The notes under the pieces are model-generated. The model had not been told where the DNA came from. It made no database searches and saw nothing but the letters and a program-made list of their open reading frames with translations. From Dysgonomonas gadei ATCC BAA-286 (lineage in GTDB: Bacteria; Bacteroidota; Bacteroidia; Bacteroidales; Dysgonomonadaceae), in assembly GCF_000213555.1 (NCBI RefSeq), contig NZ_GL891983.1, forward strand, positions 291,698-355,697: a DNA stretch of 64,000 bases, read 5' to 3'. Shown here in pieces: positions 17,078 through 26,839 of the stretch. Every line of letters begins with the position of its first letter. Within the stretch, counting starts at the first letter, position 1. The position numbers were made by a program, and so were the translations under genes.

Positions 17078-20000
17078 ATGACCGCATTAAAACAAGCCAG
17101 GAAAAGTTTCATAAAAAAACTTTTATGTATCCTCTTTGCAGGGTTAGTATTATCTACCGCAGGGAGTATAGATGTGCAGGCAAACACGGGGAAATCGGAA
17201 GATCCTACAGATTTGCAACAAACGGTAAAAACCATAACAGGAACTGTTATAGATAGAAATGGAGAACCCCTGGCTGGCGTAAGTGTCACAATACGGGGTA
17301 CAGTTACAGGAACAATGACCGATGGATCAGGTAAATATGCAATAACAGTACGGGATAACAATCAGGTATTGAATTTTTCATATATAGGATTCAAACCCCT
17401 TTCCGTTCCAGCCAAAAACAATGTGATTGATGTCACTATGGAAGAGGATGCACAAATGATGGATGAAGTTGTTGTAACAGCGATGGGGATAAAGAAAGAG
17501 AGAAAGGCATTAGGATATTCTGTTCAGGATATTAATGCCGATGAACTAATGAAAAACAAGAGTACAAATGTCCTTAATTCACTAAGCGGTAAAATAGCCG
17601 GATTGAATGTTACACAAAGTAGTGGAGCTGCAGGAGCCGGAGCCAGTATAATCATCCGTGGGGGAACATCACTCGAACGTGACAACCAACCACTTTTCGT
17701 TGTCGACGGAATGATATACGACAACTCTACCGATGCCGGTGGTAATAGTGCTTTTGACGGCGCTACACGTGTCAACTCTACCAACAGTAACCGTATAATG
17801 GATATAAACCCCGAAGATATCGAGAATGTATCGGTATTGAAAGGGCCTGCAGCATCGGCTCTGTACGGCTCACGCGCAGCAGCCGGAGTTATCGTGATCA
17901 CAACAAAAAAAGGACAGGAAGGACAAGTAAAGGTGAATGTAAATTCAAAGTTCAGTACTTCATGGGTGAATCGTTACCCGGAACAACAAGACCGTTACAA
18001 AAGAGGATACTATAACCAATCGGGAACTTTGGACGACTATACCATGAATTCATGGGGAGCTCCATTCAAAGAAGGAGAACAAGTTTATAATAATATGGAA
18101 GATTTCTTTCAGAACGGTAGCACATGGGACAATAATGTAAGCATATCAGGAGGTAGCAAAAATAGTAATTATTTCCTTTCCGCTTCCCGTTACGACCAAA
18201 CAGGTATTATTCCTGAAACCGGATTTGAAAAAACTACTTTCCGTTTCAATGGGGAACAAAAATATGGCATACTCACTACAGGCGCAAATGTAGCCTATTC
18301 AATAGGATCGGCAGATAAGGCTCTGACCAGTACAGGTCTGACAGGTTCGGGCGGAACGGGTGCTATATCCTCTGTTTACAGATGGGCAAGAAATGATGAT
18401 ATGAAACACTGGCTTAACGAGGATGGTAGCAGATACCGTATGTTCGAAGGGCTTCAACTTCCGGCAGCGGACGTAGATAATCCATATTGGATTATAAACA
18501 GAAATCCTATCACGGAAAAAACAACCCGCTTTACAGGTACAATAAATGCCAAATTGAACATTGCCGAATGGTTCAACATTGCATATATAGCAGGTACAGA
18601 CCGCTATACCACCAATACAAAAAGGATAATCGGTGCAAATGGCGGCGTAGACCTTATATATCAGAAAGGGATGCTATCTGAAAACAACAGGACATACGAG
18701 TATTTATCATCAAACTTCATGATGAATTTCACAAAGAAATTCGGAGATTTTGACCTCAACTTATTACTGGGACAGTCCGTTGAAGACACCAAAATAAAAA
18801 CGGATAGGTTTCGGGTTTGGAATTTTGTTACTGATAACTTTTATAGTGTAAGCAACACGCCAAATGAAGACCGCCGTATGGATCAGTCAAACATCAGGAA
18901 AAGACTAGTAGGTGCATACGGTGAATTCAGAGCAGGATATAAAAACATGCTTTATGCCACTGTCACAGGACGTAACGACTGGACATCTACCCTACCCATC
19001 GATAATAGATCCTATTATTACCCTTCAGTAAGCGGAAGTTTTCTTTTCACTGAAGTAATGCCAAAGAATGATATCCTGTCTTATGGAAAGATAAGGGCAT
19101 CATGGGCCGAAGTAGGTAAAGATGCCGATCCTTATGTAACAAATACATATATAGATTCTCCATTCCCTACGACTGGCGGTACTGGTATACAAGACGCATG
19201 GACAAGTGGTAACAATATACTTATTCCAGAAAAAACAAGATCTACAGAAATTGGTCTCGAATTAGGTTTCCTTAATGGCAGATTAGGTTTCGATATGGCA
19301 TATTATGCAAACAAGAGTATAAATCAGCTACTAAGTCCGAGAGTTTCTCAAACAATAGGTTATATATTTAAGACTACAAATGCAGGCGATATTACAAATA
19401 AAGGTTTTGAAATATCCATTAAGGCCGAACCTATAAAGACCAGGGGTTTTTCATGGAACACAATGCTCAACTTAGCCAAGAACAAAGGAAAAGTGAATAA
19501 CTTATTACCGGGGATAGATGTACTTTATGTAACTGACGTACAGGTGGGAAGCGCAAAAGCTGCTTCATTCAACGGTGGTAACTTTATGGGAATATCCGGT
19601 TCTAAATACAACAGGGACGAGGCCGGAAACATGATTCTCGATTGGGAAAGCGGTATGCCGACATCAGACGGAAAAGAAATATACGATATCGGTAACCGTG
19701 AACCTAAACTGACAGGTGGTTTTACCAATACATTCCGGTATAAGGACTTCGAACTGTCTTTCCTTCTCGATTTCAGAATCGGTGGAGATATCTACAACGG
19801 AACAGATTATTTCATGACAGGTATAGGTATGAGCAAAAGAAGCATGGATCGCGAGTCGCTCACATTATCAGGTGTGGCAAAAAATCCGGATACACAACAA
19901 CTGGAATCTAAAACATACACCTTCCAGGCAAACAAATTCTATCTGAAAGGACAGGAAGTTGCCAGCGGAACAGCTAAAGCTGAGAGTGGATACCAGATTA

Positions 20001-20314
20001 TACAGAAATATTGGGATACATATTACAACTATGAATCGGCAAACTACATGACCAACACCAACTGGTTACGTTTGAGATCATTATCTCTGTCATACTACAT
20101 GCCTAGTAAGATACTCAACAAGACTAAGTTCATTAAAGCGATGTCCGTCAATGTGACAGGAACAAACCTCTTGCTATTTACCAATTATAAAGGTATGGAC
20201 CCAGAAACAAGTGCCGCAGGCTCCGGAGCTGTCGGTTCCAGCAGTGTCGGTATAGACTACAATGGTGTACCTGCAACGGCAGGAATGTCTTTCGGTATTA
20301 ACTTAACATTCTGA
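17078..20314 (+). CDS. SusC-like TonB-dependent outer-membrane transporter (pair 2)
   Basis: 1078 aa. The N-terminus is nearly the same as that of the first SusC (MTALKQARKSFIKKLLCILF). A CarboxypepD-reg-like domain (about 53-130, GTVIDRNGEPLAGVSVTIRGT) is followed by a plug starting DEVVVTAMGIKKERKALGYS, with SIIIRGGTSLERDNQPLFVVDG and PEDIENVSVLKGPAASALYGSRAAAG. The barrel ends SFGINLTF, with the terminal Phe needed for assembly. The DEVVVTAMGIKKE..LGYS plug subtype differs from pair 1, so the two systems probably handle different fragments. The SusD partner starts 46 bases downstream. Confidence 0.92.
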   Translation: MTALKQARKSFIKKLLCILFAGLVLSTAGSIDVQANTGKSEDPTDLQQTVKTITGTVIDRNGEPLAGVSVTIRGTVTGTMTDGSGKYAITVRDNNQVLNFSYIGFKPLSVPAKNNVIDVTMEEDAQMMDEVVVTAMGIKKERKALGYSVQDINADELMKNKSTNVLNSLSGKIAGLNVTQSSGAAGAGASIIIRGGTSLERDNQPLFVVDGMIYDNSTDAGGNSAFDGATRVNSTNSNRIMDINPEDIENVSVLKGPAASALYGSRAAAGVIVITTKKGQEGQVKVNVNSKFSTSWVNRYPEQQDRYKRGYYNQSGTLDDYTMNSWGAPFKEGEQVYNNMEDFFQNGSTWDNNVSISGGSKNSNYFLSASRYDQTGIIPETGFEKTTFRFNGEQKYGILTTGANVAYSIGSADKALTSTGLTGSGGTGAISSVYRWARNDDMKHWLNEDGSRYRMFEGLQLPAADVDNPYWIINRNPITEKTTRFTGTINAKLNIAEWFNIAYIAGTDRYTTNTKRIIGANGGVDLIYQKGMLSENNRTYEYLSSNFMMNFTKKFGDFDLNLLLGQSVEDTKIKTDRFRVWNFVTDNFYSVSNTPNEDRRMDQSNIRKRLVGAYGEFRAGYKNMLYATVTGRNDWTSTLPIDNRSYYYPSVSGSFLFTEVMPKNDILSYGKIRASWAEVGKDADPYVTNTYIDSPFPTTGGTGIQDAWTSGNNILIPEKTRSTEIGLELGFLNGRLGFDMAYYANKSINQLLSPRVSQTIGYIFKTTNAGDITNKGFEISIKAEPIKTRGFSWNTMLNLAKNKGKVNNLLPGIDVLYVTDVQVGSAKAASFNGGNFMGISGSKYNRDEAGNMILDWESGMPTSDGKEIYDIGNREPKLTGGFTNTFRYKDFELSFLLDFRIGGDIYNGTDYFMTGIGMSKRSMDRESLTLSGVAKNPDTQQLESKTYTFQANKFYLKGQEVASGTAKAESGYQIIQKYWDTYYNYESANYMTNTNWLRLRSLSLSYYMPSKILNKTKFIKAMSVNVTGTNLLLFTNYKGMDPETSAAGSGAVGSSSVGIDYNGVPATAGMSFGINLTF

Positions 20315-20360
20315 TTTTATATCCGAATACATCTTATTATATACTTTAATAATACATACA

Positions 20361-22184
20361 ATGAAAAAAATAATATATATCTGTTTAGGCTTATTATTGA
20401 TAGGTATGAGTGCCTGCAATGATTATCTGGATATAAACGATAATCCTGATAACCCCAACAATACCGTACCTACCCCCGATCTTCGGTTAAGAGGTATTTT
20501 GCAAAACTTTGTAGACAGCTATGAATCATCGGGAACCAGAGGTTGCTGGTTTACAGGAAATATCGGAAAATCTTACGGGACCGCAGCTAATGATTATCTT
20601 ATCAAATGGGACCCGCAATCAGCCTCTACCACATGGCCATATCAGGCATGGTTTATATATACAGCTGCCAATCTGAAACCATTGATTGAGAAAGCTTCTG
20701 CCGAAGGAGCGTGGTCTTATGTTGGCGCAGCTAAACTGATACACGCATGGGGATTTATGACAATGACTGATGTATATGGTGAAATGCCCTATACCGAGGC
20801 ACTCACCAATGTAATCACTCCGAAATACGACAATGGGGAAACTATATTCTACGGATGTCTGGCTATGCTGGACGAGGCAATAGCCGAATTTCAGAAAGAT
20901 CAGCCTGCAACTGCAACATCTTTTGCCAGTGGAGACCTGTGGAACGGAGGAGATAAGGATAAGTGGTTGAAACTCGCCTACGGTCTCAAAGCCCGCTGGC
21001 TGAACAACTTATCAAAGAAAAGCATATACGATCCTGATGCAATATTGGCTGCTCTGGACAAAGCTCCTAAAAACAACAGTGAAAGTACAATCATGCGCTA
21101 TGCAAACTCGGCAAATGAGGATGAATCCGCTATACGGGCTTTACAACATCAGAATTTATCAAATACGACTTCACGTATTACAAAATGGTATCTCGATCTG
21201 CTGACAAATACTTACACCGGAGGTAGTGGTATAGTTGATCCTCGTACCGACTTACTTGTACCAAGCGGACAATATCTGATAAATAACGAATTGAAATATG
21301 TACGTGCCGTTGGTGTAGATTTTATAAAAAGCGACATTCGGACTAAATCAGGCCCTGTAGCTTTCGATATCTACTCCAGAACAGAGGATATTAATGGGAA
21401 ACCATTAGGTAGTACAAAAGACATATGGTACAATGCCACTCAGTTGGTCGACAGAAAAGGTGACTCTATATACACACCAATCTATTCCGAATTATTATCA
21501 TGGATCAAGGCGTCTCCGGGCGATGCAAAAGATGACCGTTATATAGCTAACCGCTATAACGGAAAAACAGCCCAAATCATCTCAACAGGTACATTTTATA
21601 CCCGTGCCGATGCTCCCGGCCATCTGCTGGCATATCCCGAAATGTGCTTTATCAAAGCTGAAGTCCTTTTCCGAAAGGGAGACAAAGGTGGAGCTTTAAC
21701 CGCATACAAAGACGGCATCAGAGCGCATATGGAATTAATGAATGATAAATTGAAAGATTATGATCAGACGGTATTCGGCAAGCAAGTGATACCAGCCACA
21801 GCCATCGATGACTTCCTAAAAAGTGCAGCTGTTGCGCAAAGCGCAGGCGAACTGACTATGGCTAAGATTATGCAGCAAAAGTTCATAGCCTGCTCATATT
21901 CGCTACAAAACTGGAATGACATGCGCCGCTTCAATTACAGTGCAGGAAACATTAAGGACTTTGGAGTTGTTTATATCGATTTCGATCGTCCTTATGAGTT
22001 CAACAGTTCGAGCAAAACCCATTTCCCTACAGACGATCCGAAGAATGAGCGTTACTGGATACGAAGATTCCAACATTGTACAATAGAAACAGGTTATAAC
22101 TCTGAAAACCATGCCGCTTCAAATCCTGAGGCCAAGTTACCTACAGTAAATTCGCTTCCGGTATGGTGGGATACTGCCGATTAA
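20361..22184 (+). CDS. SusD-like surface lipoprotein (pair 2)
   Basis: 607 aa. Lipobox MSAC with Cys19 and acidic NDYLD after it. The N-terminus NDYLDINDNPDNPNN and the AYGLKARWLNNL helix place it in the second SusD subfamily (SusD-like 2 type), which fits its different SusC partner. YPEMCFIKAEVLFRKGDK and a C-terminal SYSLQNWNDMRRFNYS segment fit the tetratricopeptide-like SusD scaffold. It would bind ligand at the surface and close over the SusC pore. A hairpin terminator follows before namZ. Confidence 0.9.
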   Translation: MKKIIYICLGLLLIGMSACNDYLDINDNPDNPNNTVPTPDLRLRGILQNFVDSYESSGTRGCWFTGNIGKSYGTAANDYLIKWDPQSASTTWPYQAWFIYTAANLKPLIEKASAEGAWSYVGAAKLIHAWGFMTMTDVYGEMPYTEALTNVITPKYDNGETIFYGCLAMLDEAIAEFQKDQPATATSFASGDLWNGGDKDKWLKLAYGLKARWLNNLSKKSIYDPDAILAALDKAPKNNSESTIMRYANSANEDESAIRALQHQNLSNTTSRITKWYLDLLTNTYTGGSGIVDPRTDLLVPSGQYLINNELKYVRAVGVDFIKSDIRTKSGPVAFDIYSRTEDINGKPLGSTKDIWYNATQLVDRKGDSIYTPIYSELLSWIKASPGDAKDDRYIANRYNGKTAQIISTGTFYTRADAPGHLLAYPEMCFIKAEVLFRKGDKGGALTAYKDGIRAHMELMNDKLKDYDQTVFGKQVIPATAIDDFLKSAAVAQSAGELTMAKIMQQKFIACSYSLQNWNDMRRFNYSAGNIKDFGVVYIDFDRPYEFNSSSKTHFPTDDPKNERYWIRRFQHCTIETGYNSENHAASNPEAKLPTVNSLPVWWDTAD

Positions 22185-22234
22185 GATTTGTTTAGCATAC
22201 GATCCCGTTACTAAATTTAGTAATGATACATCAA

Positions 22235-22273
22235 AACAAGGGGTGAACAACCTGTGTTTACCTCTTGTTTTTC
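22235..22273 (+). terminator. Terminator after the second susCD pair
   Basis: AACAAGGGGTGAAC pairs with GTTTACCTCTTGTT (12 of 14 Watson-Crick, the rest G-T) and is followed by a T-run. Its 3' end overlaps the predicted promoter of namZ. Confidence 0.7.
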
Positions 22274-22294
22274 TTCAACACTTGATTATTTTTG
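22265..22294 (+). promoter_or_regulatory. Predicted promoter of the namZ operon
   Basis: TTG at 22265-22267 and TATTTTTG at 22287-22294 are separated by 19 bases, fitting the Bacteroidetes -33/-7 consensus. The expected start site is about 20 bases before the namZ ATG. Confidence 0.5.
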
Positions 22295-22321
22295 ATTATA
22301 AATCCGAATATCAAATAAAAA

Positions 22322-23488
22322 ATGAAAGTATTCAAATTATTAATTCTTCTGCTGGTTCTTTCTTTTGCTGGTTTTGCCCAAAGCAACAAGGTTATAGTAG
22401 GTGCAGAATCTACAAATGAATATTTCCCTATCCTGAAAAACAAACGTGTAGCGATAATGTCCAATCACACAGGCATGGTCGGGAAAGAACATGTAGTAGA
22501 CATATTGGTAAAAAATAAGATTAATATGATATGTATCCTGTCTCCCGAACACGGATTCAGGGGAAACGCCGATGCCGGAGAACATGTTTCGAGTTCTGTC
22601 GATGAAAAGACGGGAATACCGATCCGTTCATTGTATGATGGAAAAGATCAAAAACCAAGTACGGAGACAATGGACTCATTTGACGTCCTTATTATTGACA
22701 TACAGGATGTAGGCCTGAGATTCTACACGTACTATATCACTATGGCACGGCTAATGGATGCATGTGCCGAATATAACAAGAAAGTAATTGTGTTGGATCG
22801 TCCTAACCCGAACGGACATTATATAGATGGCCCTATTCTGGATATGAAACATAAATCCGGCGTGGGATGGCTCCCTATACCTGTAGTACACGGCATGACA
22901 TTAGGCGAATTGGCCCTGATGATAAACGGAGAAAGATGGCTACCTGAATCGCGTGTTTGCGATCTGACTGTTATTAAATGTAAGAACTATACACATCAGA
23001 CGTTGTATCAATTACCGGTGCCGCCATCTCCCAATTTACCGAATATGAAGTCGATATATCTTTATCCATCCACATGCCTTTTCGAAGCCACACCAGTGAG
23101 TTTGGGAAGAGGTACTGAGTTCCCGTTTCAGGTGTACGGGCATCCTAATATGAAAGGATATTCATTTTCATTCACACCCCGAAGTATTCCGGGTGCAAAA
23201 AATCCGCCTCAACTCGACCGTGAATGTTTCGGCGTAGACCTGAGAAATATACCGGATGAAGAAATATTTAAGAAAGGTTTTGACCTGTCATACATCATAG
23301 ATGCTTATAAAAACTTAAATTTGGACGACCATTTCTTTCGCCCGTTTTTCGAAAAGCTTGTAGGAGTATCTTACATACGGAAAATGATAATGGAAGGACG
23401 ATCGTCCGATGAAATAAAAGCAATGTGGAAAGATGATGTCGAAAAATTCAGGGAACAACGCAGACCATACCTTTTGTATGCCGAATAA
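22322..23488 (+). CDS. namZ: NamZ-type exo-beta-N-acetylmuramidase (DUF1343, GH171)
   Basis: 388 aa. A signal peptide (1-19, ending AGFA) is followed by the whole DUF1343 domain: KNKRVAIMSNHTGMV near the mature N-terminus, then CILSPEHGFRGNADAGE with the conserved EHGF motif, IPIRSLYDG, FDVLIIDIQDVGLRFYTYY, VLDRPNPNG and EATPVSLGRGTEFPFQVYGHP. The characterised family member cleaves terminal MurNAc from the non-reducing end of peptide-free glycan chains. It heads a run with a symporter, kinase and MurQ etherase, the same gene set used for MurNAc salvage in Tannerella forsythia (family knowledge). Periplasmic or exported location. Confidence 0.92.
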   Translation: MKVFKLLILLLVLSFAGFAQSNKVIVGAESTNEYFPILKNKRVAIMSNHTGMVGKEHVVDILVKNKINMICILSPEHGFRGNADAGEHVSSSVDEKTGIPIRSLYDGKDQKPSTETMDSFDVLIIDIQDVGLRFYTYYITMARLMDACAEYNKKVIVLDRPNPNGHYIDGPILDMKHKSGVGWLPIPVVHGMTLGELALMINGERWLPESRVCDLTVIKCKNYTHQTLYQLPVPPSPNLPNMKSIYLYPSTCLFEATPVSLGRGTEFPFQVYGHPNMKGYSFSFTPRSIPGAKNPPQLDRECFGVDLRNIPDEEIFKKGFDLSYIIDAYKNLNLDDHFFRPFFEKLVGVSYIRKMIMEGRSSDEIKAMWKDDVEKFREQRRPYLLYAE

Positions 23489-23533
23489 TTAATGTAGAAT
23501 AATCTTCGACCAAGAATAAATACTTATACCTGT

Positions 23534-25006
23534 ATGGATCCAATATTAATACTTATTACCATTGTCGCCTACTTTGTCGTTCTGTTCGGCATATCATATA
23601 TAACGAGCCGTAAGGCCGATAACGAAAGTTTCTTTGTCGGCAACAGGAAATCATCGTGGTACATCGTCGCTTTTGCCATGATCGGATCGGCTATATCGGG
23701 CGTTACATTTGTATCTGTACCCGGTATGGTAGCCGTAAACAATTTTGCTTATTTGCAAATGGTTATAGGTTTCGCAGTAGGGCAATTCATAATAGCATTC
23801 GTACTGATTCCTCTATTCTATAAGATGAACCTGACTTCTATTTATGAGTACCTCGAAAACCGTTTTGGGATATCCTCATATAAAACAGGGGCATGGTTCT
23901 TCTTCATCTCCAAAACGCTTGGAGCAGCAGTGCGTTTATTCTTAGTGTGTGCCGTACTTCAGTTTCTCGTATTCGAACCATTCGGTTTACCATTTATTCT
24001 TAATGTGGCCGTGTCTATTGCGCTGGTTTGGTTATATACATACAAGGGTGGTGTAAAAACACTGATCTGGACCGATTCTTTCAAAACATTATGTCTCATC
24101 GTTTCGGTGATTATGTGTATCTATTACATCGCTTCCGATATGGGTTTCGGCTTTGGCAGTATGTTGTCGGCTATCAATGACAATAATTATTCGCAAATAT
24201 TTTTCTTTGACGATATAAATGACAAAAGATATTTCTTCAAACAGTTTCTCGCGGGAGTGTTTACGGTGATTGCAATGACCGGACTAGATCAAGACTTTAT
24301 GCAAAAAAACCTTAGTTGCAAGAATCCGAAAGACTCCCAAAAGAATCTTATCGTAAGTGGTGTTCTTCAGATTGTCATTATTTTACTATTTTTAATGCTT
24401 GGAGTACTTTTGTATATGTTTGTAGCGAGCAATAACATATCTATTCCGGAAAAAAGTGATGAACTATTCCCCATGCTGGCCACAGGCGGATATTTCCCTG
24501 TCATAGTAGGAATATTATTTATCATCGGACTTATTTCGGCGGCCTACGCAGCTGCCGGCTCAGCATTGACTTCCCTGACCACATCTTTTACAGTCGATAT
24601 ACTAGGCAGTTCAAAGAAAGGGTCGGATAGCACAACCGCCAACAAAAGAAAAAAAGTACATATGGCGATGGCTATTGTTATGGGAATAGTTATTATTGTT
24701 ATTAATTTATTAAATAATACGTCGGTAATAAATGCAGTCTATGTTTTAGCCAGCTACACTTACGGACCGATATTGGGGATGTTTGCTTTTGGTATATTTA
24801 CCAAACTGACAGTGAAAGATAAATACATACCACTTGTAGCAATCCTCTCACCACTACTTTGTCTTATAATAGACCTGAATTCGGAGAAATGGCTCAACGG
24901 TTATTCCTTCAGTTATGAATTACTGATAATGAATGCGGCATTTACATTCATAGGTTTGTTATTATTAACAAAGAAGACAAAGGTTGAAAAAGAATTAGAG
25001 CATTAA
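23534..25006 (+). CDS. Sodium:solute symporter (SSS family), predicted MurNAc importer
   Basis: 490 aa with about 13 predicted membrane spans. SSS-family marks include the N-terminal TSRKADNESFFVGNRKSSWYIVAFAMIGSAISGVTFVSVPG, GGVKTLIWTDSFKT, TGLDQDFMQKNLSCKNPKDSQKNL and AAYAAAGSALTSLTTSFTVDI. It uses a Na+ gradient to move small solutes across the inner membrane. Its place between NamZ and the MurK/MurQ pair argues that the cargo is MurNAc, as proposed for the MurT transporter of Tannerella. The cargo is not readable from the sequence itself. 45 bases after namZ and 28 before the kinase. Confidence 0.88.
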   Translation: MDPILILITIVAYFVVLFGISYITSRKADNESFFVGNRKSSWYIVAFAMIGSAISGVTFVSVPGMVAVNNFAYLQMVIGFAVGQFIIAFVLIPLFYKMNLTSIYEYLENRFGISSYKTGAWFFFISKTLGAAVRLFLVCAVLQFLVFEPFGLPFILNVAVSIALVWLYTYKGGVKTLIWTDSFKTLCLIVSVIMCIYYIASDMGFGFGSMLSAINDNNYSQIFFFDDINDKRYFFKQFLAGVFTVIAMTGLDQDFMQKNLSCKNPKDSQKNLIVSGVLQIVIILLFLMLGVLLYMFVASNNISIPEKSDELFPMLATGGYFPVIVGILFIIGLISAAYAAAGSALTSLTTSFTVDILGSSKKGSDSTTANKRKKVHMAMAIVMGIVIIVINLLNNTSVINAVYVLASYTYGPILGMFAFGIFTKLTVKDKYIPLVAILSPLLCLIIDLNSEKWLNGYSFSYELLIMNAAFTFIGLLLLTKKTKVEKELEH

Positions 25007-25034
25007 GATAACGATAACGTAAAGAACGATAGAT

Positions 25035-25898
25035 ATGATTTTATTAGCAGATGGCGGTTCGACCAAGGTTGACTGGTGTTTAATAAACAAAGGTCAACTG
25101 GTAAAACAAATTTTCACAAAAGGAGCAAATCCATTCTTCTGCACCCGCGAAGAAATCAGCGAAGAACTAAGACTCTCGCTTGTTCCTGATATGTCCGGCT
25201 ATAAAATAGAAGCCATATACTTTTACGGAGCGGGCTGTGCCTTCCCTGAAAAGAATGAAATAGTAAGGGCTGCTATTGCCGATAATTTCAATGTGGAAAA
25301 TATAGAAGTAGGAAGTGACTTACTTGCCGCAGCAAGAGGATTATGTGGTCACAGCAGCGGCATAGCCTGCATTATCGGAACAGGATCGAATTCTTGTTTC
25401 TATGACGGTGAAAACATTATTTCGAATGTTTCTCCATTGGGTTATATCCTTGGTGATGAAGGGAGTGGAGCTGTACTAGGCCGTTTGTTTGTAGGCGCAT
25501 GTCTTAAAAATCAATTGACACCAGGAATAAAAGAAAACTTTCTGAGCCAATACAATCTGACTCCGGCCGTTATTCTCGAAAAGGTATACCGCCAACCCAC
25601 ACCAAACAGATTTCTGGCCAGTTTGTCTCCGTTTATTCTCGGGAATATCAATGACAATACGATATATAATCTGGTATATAATGCATTTAAAGACTTCTTC
25701 ATCAAAAATGTAATGCAGTATGAATATAAAGATTATGATGTACACCTTACTGGTTCAGTCGCTTTTCACTATCAACAAATATTGAGAAAGGCTGGTGAAG
25801 ATTTGGGATTGAAAATCAGTAAAATTACACAGTCCCCTATGGAAGGCCTCATCACATATTATAGCAGCCAACAGGCCGTAGGTGCATTTAATTCTTAA
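25035..25898 (+). CDS. murK: N-acetylmuramic acid kinase candidate (BadF/BadG family)
   Basis: 287 aa. The phosphate-1 loop is ADGGSTKVDWCL, followed by GIACIIGTGSNSCFYDGENI and GYILGDEGSGAVLGR, the three nucleotide-binding segments of the ASKHA fold. It would phosphorylate imported MurNAc (or GlcNAc) at O-6 to give the MurQ substrate. The murQ gene begins 20 bases after its stop. The kinase at 9877-10722 is a full-length paralogue. MurK is preferred over GlcNAc kinase here because of the tight linkage to murQ, and dual specificity remains possible. Confidence 0.85.
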   Translation: MILLADGGSTKVDWCLINKGQLVKQIFTKGANPFFCTREEISEELRLSLVPDMSGYKIEAIYFYGAGCAFPEKNEIVRAAIADNFNVENIEVGSDLLAAARGLCGHSSGIACIIGTGSNSCFYDGENIISNVSPLGYILGDEGSGAVLGRLFVGACLKNQLTPGIKENFLSQYNLTPAVILEKVYRQPTPNRFLASLSPFILGNINDNTIYNLVYNAFKDFFIKNVMQYEYKDYDVHLTGSVAFHYQQILRKAGEDLGLKISKITQSPMEGLITYYSSQQAVGAFNS

Positions 25899-25918
25899 CT
25901 CTTAATTCTCAATTAAAA

Positions 25919-26740
25919 ATGTCCTTTATAAAAATAACAGAACAACCATCATTATACGACAACCTGGAAAACAAATCTGTCCACGAACTTCTCACGGATA
26001 TAAACAAGGAAGACCAGAAAGTTGCCTTAGCTGTAGAAAAAGCCATACCGCAGATAGAAAAACTCGTATCGCAGATCATACCCCGTATGCAACAGGGTGG
26101 CCGTATCTTTTACATGGGAGCAGGTACAAGCGGAAGATTGGGTGTATTGGATGCATCTGAGATACCGCCTACATTCGGTATGCCGAATACACTTGTGATA
26201 GGTCTCATCGCAGGAGGAGATACAGCTTTGCGGAATCCGGTAGAAAAAGCAGAAGATAATCTGGAAGCCGGATGGCGCGACTTACAGGCATATAACATTA
26301 ACGAAAAGGATACGGTAATAGGCATTGCGGCATCGGGAACAACCCCTTATGTTATAGGTGCTTTGCGCGAAGCCCGGAAACATGGAATCCTTACAGGCTC
26401 CATTTCCAGCAACCCCGATTCACCTCTGTCACAGGAGGCTGATGTTCCGATAGAAATGATTGTAGGCCCCGAATTTGTAACGGGTAGTTCGCGTATGAAA
26501 TCCGGTACAGGCCAAAAGATGATATTGAATATGATTACTACCTCTACCATGATTAAGATGGGACGGGTAAAAGGAAACCGCATGGTAAACATGCAACTAT
26601 CCAACGACAAACTTGTAGACAGAGGAACCCGTATGATTATAGACGAATTGGGACTGGACTACGAGCAGGCACAACGGCTCTTGTTATTGCACGGGTCAGT
26701 AAAAAAGGCAGTGGATGCTTACAAAGCCGATCATCTATGA
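25919..26740 (+). CDS. murQ: N-acetylmuramic acid 6-phosphate etherase
   Basis: 273 aa, SIS-domain protein. It splits MurNAc-6-P into GlcNAc-6-P and D-lactate in the cytoplasm. The signature FYMGAGTSGRLGVLDASEIPPTFG (about residues 63-86), with the catalytic Glu in ASEIPPT, is followed by IAGGDTALRNPVEKAEDN, IGIAASGTTPYVIGAL and VGPEFVTGSSRMKSGTGQKMILNMI. It is slightly shorter than E. coli MurQ at the C-terminus but lacks no core motif. GlcNAc-6-P would go on to NagA/NagB, which are not in this window. Confidence 0.96.
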   Translation: MSFIKITEQPSLYDNLENKSVHELLTDINKEDQKVALAVEKAIPQIEKLVSQIIPRMQQGGRIFYMGAGTSGRLGVLDASEIPPTFGMPNTLVIGLIAGGDTALRNPVEKAEDNLEAGWRDLQAYNINEKDTVIGIAASGTTPYVIGALREARKHGILTGSISSNPDSPLSQEADVPIEMIVGPEFVTGSSRMKSGTGQKMILNMITTSTMIKMGRVKGNRMVNMQLSNDKLVDRGTRMIIDELGLDYEQAQRLLLLHGSVKKAVDAYKADHL

Positions 26741-26771
26741 TTGACTTTTAGACATCTGTATTACAATAGAC

Positions 26772-26797
26772 TACCTCGTGGCAGAACTGGCGAGGTA
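26772..26797. other. Intercistronic stem-loop between murQ and the serine hydrolase gene
   Basis: TACCTCG and CGAGGTA form a 7-bp stem around a 12-base loop. No T-run follows, so it is more likely a processing or stability element than a terminator. Confidence 0.4.
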
Positions 26798-26822
26798 TCA
26801 ATCTTCATAACCCAAATTAAGT

Positions 26823-26830
26823 AAAGGAGG
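26823..26830 (+). promoter_or_regulatory. Strong Shine-Dalgarno site
   Basis: AAAGGAGG lies nine bases before the ATG at 26840. Genes around it mostly have A-rich leaders without such a site, as is usual in Bacteroidota, so this one stands out. Confidence 0.6.
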
Positions 26831-26839
26831 TCTGACATA

